The notes beneath the pieces are model-generated. The model had not been told where the DNA came from. It made no database searches and saw nothing but the letters and a program-made list of their open reading frames with translations. A program made the position numbers and the translations under genes. Positions 55,290 to 64,000 of a stretch of DNA of 64,000 bases are shown piece by piece. Position 1 is the stretch's first letter; the number at the start of each line of letters is the position of its first letter. Origin of the DNA: Gonatopus flavifemur (Eukaryota; Arthropoda; Insecta; Hymenoptera; Dryinidae); contig JAFFJZ010000017.1 of the NCBI GenBank assembly GCA_018340375.1, positions 4,764,001 through 4,828,000 on the forward strand. The letters are read 5' to 3'.

Positions 55290-56940
55290 GGACGACAATT
55301 GATAAGAACGGAAGAGGAAATAGAACAGTGGATCAATCATTCGGAAGACTTGTATAGAGGAAACGATGATATAGCACTTTTAGAGAAGGAGGAGGATGTA
55401 GATGAGGAAGAATTGGGAGATTCGATATTGAGATCAGAATTTGACAAGGCTTTGAAAGAATTGAAGAATAATAAAGCGCCAGGCATAGATGGCATGGATG
55501 CGGACCTTATGAAAGCCTCCAGTGAAGGAACTCGTGACGCACTGTTTGAATTGATTAGAGATATGTACGAAAAAGGAGAAGTACCGGAAGATTTCCAAAA
55601 GAATAAAATTGTCGCTATCCCGAAAAAACAAGGGGCAGACAAATGCGAGAACTACAGAACGATCAGTTTAACTTCACATGCTTCGAAAATACTGACCAAA
55701 ATTATATACAGGAGGATGGAAAATAAAATAAAGAGTAGACTGGCAGAAGATCAGTTTGGTTTTAGAAAAAATAGGGGAACGCGAGAAGCAATTTTAGCAC
55801 TTAGGGCAGTAATAGAGAGAAGGATAGCGCTGAAGAAATCTGTGTACATAGGTTTTGTAGATATACAGAAGGCTTTTGATAATGTGGACTGGGAGAACAT
55901 GTTTGCGATCCTGAAGAAGGTCGGAATAAATTATAAAGATAGAAGAATAATATACGAATTATATAAGAATCAAAGTGCAATAATAGACATAGAGGGTCAG
56001 GAAGGGGGAGCACAAATAAGAAGAGGGGTGAGACAAGGATGCTCATTATCGCCACTGATCTTCAATTTATATATAGAAGAAGCAATGAACGAAGTGAAGG
56101 AGGAAATTCAATAGAAATTACAGATTCAGGGAGAAAATATAAGTATGTTGAGATTCGCGGAAGACATAGCTATATTTGCCACGAGTAGTACTGAGTTAGA
56201 AAATATTCTCAACACTATGAGAACAATGTTATTGGAAAACTATTGTATGAATATAAATGAAGACGAAACAAAATTCATGATGTGTACAGCAGCGAAAACA
56301 GCTAGAAGAACGAAAATCAAAATAGATACCGAGACAATTGAACAGGTGAAAGAATTCAAATATCTAGGAAGCATAATTACAGAAAACGGCAAAAGCGAAA
56401 GAGATATAAGAGCAAGAATAGCACAAGGGAAACAGGCTTTTTACCAAAAGAAACAGTTATCATGCTCACAAAATATAAGCTTGGAAGTAAGGGAGAAATT
56501 CTTGGAAAGTTATGTTTGGAGCACAGCATTATATGGTTGCGAAACTTGGACAATGGGGGAAACTGATCAACGAAGACTTGAAGCTTTTGAAATGTGGTGT
56601 TATAGGAGGATGTTCAGAATAAAATGGATAGACAAAGTCAAAAATGAAGAAGTACTCGAGCAGATAAATGAAGAAAGAAATCTTTTAAAACACATCGTGA
56701 AAAGGAGAAGCAATCTTATAGGACACACATTACGGCATGAGAGTTTATTGAAAACAATATTGGAAGGGAAAATGAATGGTAAAACTGGTAAAGGTGGACC
56801 TAGAGCAAGTTATATGAAACAAATCGTACAAGACAAGGGATGTAGAAGATATGTAGAAATTAAACGTTTGGCGGATAATAGACAGGGGTGAAGGGTTTCA
56901 TCAAACCAGTCGTAAGACTGATTACTTCATGATGATGATA
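55290..56940 (+). mobile_element. 5'-truncated non-LTR retrotransposon (LINE)
   Basis: Only the reverse transcriptase half of ORF2 remains. No endonuclease domain is found upstream, as expected for incomplete reverse transcription. The 3' end has a short GATGATGAT tail (about 56930-56940) instead of poly(A). The clade was not resolved; the RT style resembles RTE/CFDP2-like insect LINEs. Confidence 0.8.
55299..56891 (+). pseudogene. LINE reverse transcriptase, one stop and altered catalytic motif
   Basis: A single frame interrupted by TAG at 56112-56114. RT motifs in order: ELKNNKAPGIDGM (about residue 55), IPKKQGADKCENYRTISLTS, DQFGFRKNRGTREAI, GFVDIQKAFDNVDW, RRGVRQGCSLSPLIFNLY, then after the stop LRFAEDIAIF, which should be FADD: the first catalytic Asp of the pair is Glu here. 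The thumb and the C-terminal part with LYGCETWT..RR.EAFEMWCYRR and KRRSNLIGHTLRHE follow to the end at 56889. In active relatives the protein nicks target DNA and copies its own RNA there. Truncation, the stop and FAED all make this copy inactive. Confidence 0.85.
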
Positions 56941-56942
56941 CT

Positions 56943-57262
56943 GGATCCATCATGAAAAAAAAAGTCATTTTTGAAAAATCCGATGTCAGATTCATAATAA
57001 GCGATCCAAAAAACCCTTGGGCAATGGAATGTTCCAATATCTAACAGTTTGTTTCCCAATTCATAGCCACCATGTTGGATCCGCAATTTTGTTTTTGAAA
57101 AATCTGTTATCAAATTCATAATCATCGACCCACAAAACCCTTGGGCAATGGAATGTTCCAATATCCAACAGTTTGTTTCCCAATTCATGGCCGCCATATT
57201 GGATCTGCAATTTTGTTTCCAAAAAATTCGTTCCCAGATTCATAATCAGCGACCTAAAAAAA
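56943..57262. repeat. Tandem repeat, unit about 130 bp
   Basis: GATCCACAATTTTG-like starts, TCATAATCAGCGACCC, CCCTTGGGCAATGGAATGTT and AACAGTTTGTTTCCCAATTC recur in two full units and a partial third. GCCACCATGTTGGATCCGC and GCCGCCATATTGGATCTGC mark the unit joints. Confidence 0.75.
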
Positions 57263-58700
57263 TCTTCGTCGCGAAGTTTTGTAGATACTCCATCTTCACA
57301 CTCTGACCACTTTTTAGTGTTTTTCGTAGGAAAAAAAATTAATGTCAAATTTACAGTCGCAAGAAGTCGCAGCTAATTCTTCAATATGTTCTTGAAAAGG
57401 GTTCTTTCGACATGTAAAAAAAACATCACGGTGGTAACTGGTGGTAAAAATCAGTTCTGCGTTTTTGAGGAAGATATTATTCGTTCAATATGTGAGAAAA
57501 ATTATCACAAGTTAGTGGCAATTAACAATGAAAATATTATTTGTCCCACATTTGAATTTATAGATTCGACAGTACTTACTATCAGTAGGAGATTCCATAT
57601 TGAAACTTGAGAATCGGTCGATTTTCACAGAAAGGACACACATTTCAAAACAAACGATTCATTTCTCTTCGGTATGCTCAAAATGCTGCGTTGGCAAAAG
57701 TGAAGCTTTCAGACGAGCTCGAGAGCCTTGTAAAAATACTTGCGTCTTCTCCATCGTTTTTTCGAGATCCCCAACTATCAGTAAGACAATACCAACTGTC
57801 AAAAGGGTTTTCAAAAAGAACATTTTTCTCGACTTTTGGCCACGTTTTTGCGTTTTTGAACCACTGTGACGCTGAGTGCATCAAAATAAAACCCATGAAT
57901 TCAGAGCGTATGGGAATTTCTCTGAGTGAAAGACATTCACTTTCAAGTTCATTTCAACTTCGTGGATGAATATTTTTTTTACAATTCCAAGGAATAATAT
58001 GAATACATGAATTATAAATTTTATGAAAAGTTGAATTATTTGTTAAAAATCATGATTTTCAAGGATTTTATACCAAATTGTGACTTATCGTTCCTTGGAA
58101 ATATCCTATAGTCGAGGACCTTGTTATCTTCGAAGTAACTCCTATATGTATGTTAAAACATCTCCTGGATTAGCCGAGGGCTCTTTAGTATTAAGAGCTT
58201 TGCTACCTGCTCCATCACAGACTTTGTTGGATCATTCGAGTGACCTTACGAGATTTCTGATAGAAAGTTTTGTACTGATAGAACAATCGCGGGGATAGAG
58301 TTCACATAAACATTTATGCCATTCTTACGACACAATCACCCTCTAACGGTAATCTTGGAATACAAATATTTATTGGGTTCCACAAAATTTGCTTCTCCAG
58401 TTTGATAATCCGAGTTCACTTTCCTCGAATTTTCACGGTTTGGATGATTTCGTTTCAAGTATTCCGAATTTCAGGGAATTTCAGGAATTATGAAATTTGT
58501 TCACAACTTCTTTCAATTCATCCGAATAGTCTCTGAAACAAACATCATCAATTCGATGAAAATATCAACAAACAAAACCTTCGGGGCCTGAAATCGAAAA
58601 AGGAGAAAATAGTTTTTCCAGTGATTCGTGTATTGAGGGAAAACTGAGCTTATCCATTCACATATATGCGAGAGCTCGGGCGTATCAAACACACACGTAC
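57263..58700. other. Interval without recognised gene
   Basis: Open frames (for example 57607-57969) show no known protein or splice structure. It lies 3' of the orphan exon on its strand and may contain an intron of that host gene. Confidence 0.35.
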
Positions 58701-58858
58701 CAACTCATACAATGTAATCGGGCCACAAACATCTCCACCACCATCACTGTAGGGTAACCATTTGACGTGAGAACCCATTACGGAAAATTGAACGATGTTG
58801 AAGGGTGACCAAAAGTACCAGATATCACGAATTTCCAGAGGGAATGTCACCCGCAAGT
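58701..58858 (-). CDS. Orphan host exon of unknown function
   Basis: 158 bp open in one frame, with an acceptor on its upstream side (minus strand ...AACGTTTCAG) and a donor on the other (GAGTTG followed by GTACGTG). The encoded peptide includes LEIRDIWYFWSPFNIVQF and SDGGGDVCGPITLYEL, with mixed, protein-like composition and good codon-position periodicity by eye. I do not recognise the family. Single-copy appearance and both splice signals support a real internal exon; without neighbours the function is open. Confidence 0.5.
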
Positions 58859-60385
58859 CTGAAACGTTTTGCTTTCAACGACAAACCATTCTATCTCTAT
58901 CCCACTATCTTGTTCTGCCACTTTTCTCCAGGTTTATGATTAATGACCACTCACGTCATTTGATTCCCATATTTCCACCACCGTGCTAAAATGACCACAG
59001 AAATCCTGAAATACATAAAGTCTCAACAGTCTCGGATATTCAATCCAAATTCGTCTCGAAGTATTCAATTCGCTCTATATGAGGTTTCTAGAATGATCGT
59101 GTTATATTGTTGGGAATGTGTTTCTCTTATTTTTCGTCGATGTTCCTTTAGAGCAGAACTTCCGGGAGCAATCGACGGAAGTAGCAACCGAAATGAACGG
59201 ACGTTACGAGATATGCCTAGGTTTTCATACTCTCGTGTACCACAGTGGTAACAAACGGACACGTAAGTAGAAGTCGTTTGTAGTAGACGAAACTTTAGGA
59301 AGTGAGGTAGGTCGTTGAGAAGAAAGAGAGATCTCCGAGTTCTCTCGTTCGTTTGTTGAAAACTGGGCCAAAACCAGTATAGAATGCCGAGTGGTCGGTC
59401 GGTTAGATTTTTGCTGATGATAGCAAGACGAAAAATAAGGAACACGTGCATTGCTATGTATATAAATGTGCATGCATGCACACACATATGCTCACTTCTC
59501 GTCGTTATCACGATATCGGGTGAAAAAGAAATACAACTTGCATTTTCTCGCAGTTTGTACGTGTGAGATATGGAATCACACTCTTCCGCCATACAGAATT
59601 TCGAGGTTTTTATTTTCATTCTTCCTCTTGCGTTTGTTTTTTGTTCATTTCAAGTTCATTCGCTGAACCATTCAATCGCTTACTCAAGACCGCTTTATTC
59701 TTCAAGAGAAAGAGATATCGCATGAGAGATACAATTAGAAATCATGAAATGATTGAAAATGAAAATAAGATCAGTAGAATTGAATGATGAGAAATTTAAA
59801 TGGAATCAGCTCATGTGCAGAATTTACGACGCTGTGTTCGTGGTGCGAAACATCATTCGTCATAAGAGAGAAGTGTGTTTCTCATTTCGGAGAATTGTAC
59901 AATTCCGCACTCGAATGGAACATGAACGTCGAGCGCGTATTTACCCCTCGACACACCCCAATGGTATTATGAAGTTTCACTGGAGAAAAACCAGAATAAT
60001 ATTTCGAAAATCGTGACTTATGAAAATAAAAGTTGCACTGGGGAGTCGTTGATCATATTCCACCTGAGTGCATTACTTGAGGAAAAAACATTCACCCGAC
60101 TCACCATAATTCTTCTCAACGAAACTTTTCTGCTCTGCACTCGCTTTAGACGAAATGTATTGGGGATAAAAGTATCTGCCCGTGCCTACTACCGATGCTC
60201 AGTTTTTCCCACGTTCAACCGTATACTTGGCGTGTTTTTAACTTGATATAAAATATTCAAGACAATGTAACATTTGTTTTTTGCTACTGTATTGAGATAA
60301 TTTTGAACTTACAGAAATCTGCAGGTAAAAAATTTTAATTTATTACATAGATCAAAATAACTGGTCTACATAAGTACTTGTGAAT
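58859..60385. other. Interval without recognised gene
   Basis: Looks single-copy, less repetitive than the rest of the window, with several overlapping frames on both strands and no recognisable protein. Likely intron or flanking DNA of the host gene whose exon is at 58701. Confidence 0.35.
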
Positions 60386-60393
60386 TCAAAACT

Positions 60394-60692
60394 CATAGGT
60401 GTGCCTACCGTGGGTGCCGTGGGTGCACTGGCACCCACAATTCAGAGTCTAATATCTCTTCCTTTCCACAACAATATTATCTAGGTGAAACAATACAACA
60501 TAGGGAATGTTAACTGAACAAAAACAAGAGTACTGACAAGAGGGTGGAAAGATTTTCAAAATTCTATGTAATTTATGCATAATTCAATATGGTTTATATA
60601 TAATTTATGTATAATCATATATAAATTAAATATAATTTTTTTAAATTTGCCACTTGGGCACCCACAATTTGGCTAACCTGGGCACGCCTATG
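60394..60692. mobile_element. hAT-like MITE with perfect 8-bp target duplication
   Basis: The ends CATAGGTGTGCC and, inverted, CATAGGCGTGCC bound 299 bp. TCAAAACT occurs exactly on both sides (60386-60393 and 60693-60700). GGGTGCCGTGGGTGCACTGG and GGGCACCCACAATTTGG blocks lie near the ends; the middle is an AT-rich stretch with TATATATAATTTATG. Confidence 0.85.
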
Positions 60693-60700
60693 TCAAAACT

Positions 60701-61902
60701 CTCTCAAAATTCAAGAGATTTACCCATGGAGAAAGGGAAACCCGGGCCGATACTGGCTCAGTGCTGCTGCTAGAGTTGCCAGTGCTGGCGAATCCAAAGC
60801 TACCAAAGCTATAAAAACTGGCAAGAAGTCGGTATGATGACATGATTACACATAAGGAGTCTGTATAACATCTACAACCGTGTCAGTACTGTTCGGTCGT
60901 ATGCACCGACTGAGGTAGAATTCTGGCACCCCAACCTTGTTCAAGCTGTACCGATTCAATATCGATTCAAGACGATTTATCCACTCAAATCAATACCGTT
61001 TGAAATTCGTCGAATAGGTCGTGCGAATTGAAAAATAATTATGACCATGGATAGAAACAATTGTTTCTGCCAAAGTTTGACAAATATAACCGTGCGAGTA
61101 CCAGGCCATTTATCGACTTTAGCAATTCCCACACGGGCAGGTGCGAAGTATTCTTCCCAAATGACGAGGAAGATAAACAAGTTTTATTCTATCGATAACA
61201 TTTTTCTCGTTACTTTCTCATGTCCTCTAGAATCCTCGAACGTGGTGGTGATTTTCAATTTCATTTCTCCCAGCAGTTTCTTCCTCAAATGAGGAGTTTT
61301 AGGGAATATTTCCCTTGAAAAAGAAGGTAAACGGATGAGAGCTCGATATCCATTAATTTAAGAGGGATCAGCTTTTCTATTTGAAATGATGAAAAGGCAA
61401 TTGAAGCGTCTCCTCAATGAGAAGGAACCTGTTTTTCTCTTAATCATGATTCAAGGACGAAAAGTGGGGTTCTGTCTCTTATCAGCATTTATTCCGATAA
61501 AATTCATGGATTCTCACTAATGAGATATACTTTGGTTGCTCCATGAAGAACAATCATGAGTAAATACATCTGATATCTTCTCTTATGAAAACGTCTTTTG
61601 TTTCTAGAATCATTGCATGAATTAGATTTGAATACAAAAATATCTCAGAAAGAATGTCACAGAAGTGAGTTTCCTGTCTCTGTACTAAAAAACTTCAGTT
61701 TTCGCCCTACTATCAAACTTCTATGGAGCAGAAGTATCTTTGTCACTGAAGTTATATATTACCAATTTATCACAATATACGGGGTTCAAGTATTATTCAT
61801 ATGACGATAGACTTGGGTCAATTTCTGTAGAATGAGCATATTCTTTATTCCACCGTGGGAATGATCAAATATGACGATAGAAGAAGCCCCAGGTATATCA
61901 TC
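60701..61902. other. Interval without firm features
   Basis: A minus-strand piece near 61095-61165 (EYFAPARVGIAKVDKWPG) has a possible acceptor and donor, but I do not recognise it and the frame is short. Otherwise AT-rich DNA. Confidence 0.35.
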
Positions 61903-62848
61903 AACCAGAGGGCTCCGCCCCCTGACTGCTTCGCTTTGCTCAACAGTCCGACCCTCTTCAAAATTCGCATCGCTCATTTTGAATGGATCGTAGCTCACAT
62001 ATGCTCGCTTCGCTCGCATTTTGAACGATTCAGATATCCGGGGGTATATGAAAAGGCATTCATCGGTTTTTCACTCGATTGGGGAACTTGCTGAATGTAA
62101 TATTCAGAAAACCTGGAACTTATTGCCTACCATCCTTCATACCATCTCCAAATGATTCAGAATCATGTCCCTGGAGAACTGCAAAATCTCAACTGTCCTG
62201 GTAAAGGTAAAGCCTGGAAGCGCGACGACAGCGTAAGCTAAAAGTCATTGAAACGTAATAAGCGTAACGAAGAGTGATTAGGGCGTAATTTAGGAAGGAA
62301 TCGGAATATTTTCAGGCTTCATTTGTTTCAATAGTTACTTCCCTCACTTTTGGATTCTCATTAGTGCGCAGTTGTCATAACGTCAACCAGCTCTTGAAGA
62401 GTCTTCGGATGCAGTAAAGCTTACACGAGAATATCGAAAGTATTATTTTCTTCCAACATTTGAGCCCAGATTTTGATTCAGCACCCTTGAAAATCCCTAG
62501 AACCCGTTTTACATATAACAATATCATTTTGTCCATTAGAGCCAGAATGGCTATATTCACGGGTGCCACATTGGATTCGCCATCTTGAATCCGTTTTTTG
62601 ACGTCAGATTTAGATTCCTCACCCTCCAAAACCCCTAGGACCCATGTTCCATATAAATCTGTCCACAAATGCGAAGTTGACTGAATTCACGTCCGCCATC
62701 TTGGATCTGCTCTCATGAATTCGGGATTTGACCCCAGATTCGAATTCAGCACCCTCGGAAACCCCTAGGACCCATGTTTCATAATAATTTATCGATTCAA
62801 GCCGAGACAACGAATATTCAAAGACTGCGGAGAAAATGATATATATAT
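61903..62848 (+). repeat. Dispersed 1-kb repeat, copy B
   Basis: Aligns with 17329-18331 from CCAGAGGGCTCCGCCCCCTG through GTGCGCAGTTGTCATAACG to TCCGCAGTCTTTGAATATTC (inverse) at the end, with small indels; one of the 122-bp tandem units in copy A is missing. It ends in (AT)n just before the next DD41D transposon. Confidence 0.75.
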
Positions 62849-62857
62849 ATATATATA

Positions 62858-64000
62858 CAGGGCGTCCCATTTGAAACAGGACAGCTGAATAACTCTTCAG
62901 GGAATGGAGGGGGAAAAAATTGTTCAGATAAAAGTTGTAGGGTTCAAAGGGGGCCATAAGATGGTGACCTTGAATTTGACCTTGAGGTCGATTTTGAGCA
63001 TAATTGATGGTCAAAGTATGTTTTTTCAAATGGAAAACCCTACGTTCGACCTCAGAAATGGAAAGAGCGGAAAATTTTACGTCCGAATATGTTAACATAT
63101 CGGGTCATTTAGAGGTCATTTGAAAGTCAAAAAACCATTTTCTATGGATTTTCACGGAAAAGCCTCAAACGAGTTGTTTCTCTGACCAAAGTTATCAAAG
63201 TTAAAGTGAAACCCCACGTTTCTACCTTGAATTCGACCTTGAGAACGATAATGAATGCCAAATTTGAAACAATAATTAAAAAATTATTTATTTTTCCAGT
63301 TCGTCGTTTTATAAGTACAGATGGCACAAATCCGTTGACGGGTAAGACACACTTATTGCAGGAGATGTTCGAATTGACCACCATTTACTTCAATACATAA
63401 CTCCAGCCGGCGTCGAAAGTTTCCAAGAACAGACTGAAAAACTTCTGCACGAATATTCGCAATTGCGTATCTGATACGTTGTTGTAGATCCACAGGTGTT
63501 GTTGGTCGGTTGGTATAAACGACATTTTTTACGTAACCCCATAAATAAAAATCTAGAGGGGTGAGATCAGGAGATCTTGCCGGCCACAGTACAAATCCAC
63601 CTCGACCAATCGAACGATTGAGGAAAAGGATATTTAGATAATCCCTCACACATCGAGCAAAGTGTGGTGGTGCACCGTCTTGCTGATACCACATCCTCTG
63701 CCTAGTTGCTAATGTCACATCTTCCATGAGAACTGGTAATTCATTCTGTAAAAACTGTAGATAATTAGGACCGTTAACAGTTCCATCAAAAAAATACGGC
63801 CCAATAACTTGATTGTCTAGAATTCCACACCAAACATTTATACTCCACCGATGCTGATGATCAACTTGTTGAGTCCAGTGCGGGTTTTGCGCTGACCAAT
63901 AGTGGCTATTGTGACGATTTAACAAGCCAGTACTTTGAAACGTTGATACATCACTGAAAAGAACATATCGAAAGAAATCGGGCGCTTCGTTCAACCTCTG
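62858..64000 (-). mobile_element. DD41D Tc1/mariner-type transposon, copy 5 (family C), cut by window end
   Basis: CAGGGCGTCCCATTTGAAAC begins right after (TA)n. The inverted repeat and the 3' part of the gene match 22475-24497 closely. The other end lies outside the window. Confidence 0.88.
63353..64000 (-). CDS. DD41D transposase, family C, partial (5' end outside window)
   Basis: The C-terminal 213 codons seen here match the intact copy at 22970-24031 almost throughout, including WYQQDGAPPHF and SPDLTPLDFYLWGY. A difference worth noting is LFSDVSTF in place of LFSDEST; the catalytic Asp itself is retained. No stop occurs in the visible part. Whether it is intact depends on sequence beyond position 64000. 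Confidence 0.8.
   Translation of the reverse strand, partial: QRLNEAPDFFRYVLFSDVSTFQSTGLLNRHNSHYWSAQNPHWTQQVDHQHRWSINVWCGILDNQVIGPYFFDGTVNGPNYLQFLQNELPVLMEDVTLATRQRMWYQQDGAPPHFARCVRDYLNILFLNRSIGRGGFVLWPARSPDLTPLDFYLWGYVKNVVYTNRPTTPVDLQQRIRYAIANIRAEVFQSVLGNFRRRLELCIEVNGGQFEHLLQ

Noticed and set aside
59065..59619. 184-codon open frame on the minus strand
   Set aside because: No recognised domain, no splice or promoter support, and other frames of similar length overlap it on both strands.
61095..61165. Possible exon encoding YFAPARVGIAKVDKWPG on the minus strand
   Set aside because: Splice signals are weak and the peptide is too short to judge; kept only as a note.
1..64000. tRNA or rRNA genes
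   Set aside because: No cloverleaf with A and B boxes and no rRNA-like conserved stretch was recognised on either strand.

Overview
This is an animal, almost certainly insect, genomic window: AT-rich, without bacterial-style gene packing, and with only two plausible host coding exons. One is an exon of an MFS sugar (trehalose-type) transporter at 7739-7925 on the minus strand. The other is an orphan exon with canonical splice sites at 58701-58858 on the minus strand. The order of insect cannot be fixed from the sequence. Almost everything else is transposable elements, many stacked inside one another.

Layout. 1-7 kb: palindromic MITEs and a nest about five levels deep (1598-6599). 7-8.3 kb: transporter exon. 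8.5-17 kb: hairpin and foldback elements, including a foldback element with an exact 8-bp target duplication (10803-12200), a 3.3-kb hAT-like element (13098-16404) and a near-perfect 331-bp hairpin (16533-16863). 17.3-24.5 kb: a dispersed repeat followed by three different DD41D Tc1/mariner-type transposons joined head to tail with only TATA between them (18336-24497); the third still encodes an intact-looking transposase. 24.7-33.7 kb: TA-flanked MITEs, then a 7.5-kb hAT-like element (26284-33738) whose right terminus is split by a 3.8-kb element. 36.1-50.3 kb: an LTR retrotransposon of Ty3/gypsy errantivirus type on the minus strand (gag, protease, RT, RNase H, an unexpected macrodomain, integrase, an F-like envelope gene and a downstream Cys-rich ORF). 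It is inactive through stops, frameshifts and two DNA-transposon insertions. 52.6-53.9 kb: a dead mariner. 55.3-56.9 kb: a 5'-truncated LINE. 61.9-64 kb: a second copy of the dispersed repeat followed by another DD41D element cut by the window edge.

Best candidate for something unusual: the retroelement pol region carries, between RNase H and integrase, a domain resembling OARD1/TARG1-type macrodomains (ADP-ribose binding or hydrolysis), with a degenerate binding loop. Other strong points are the TATA-joined transposon train, insertion of two different transposons at the same site in two copies of one repeat, dense AGGTCA-type half-sites in transposon ends, and an element whose left end has captured an inverted copy of the end of its own transposase gene. 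All calls come from reading the sequence; no database search was possible.
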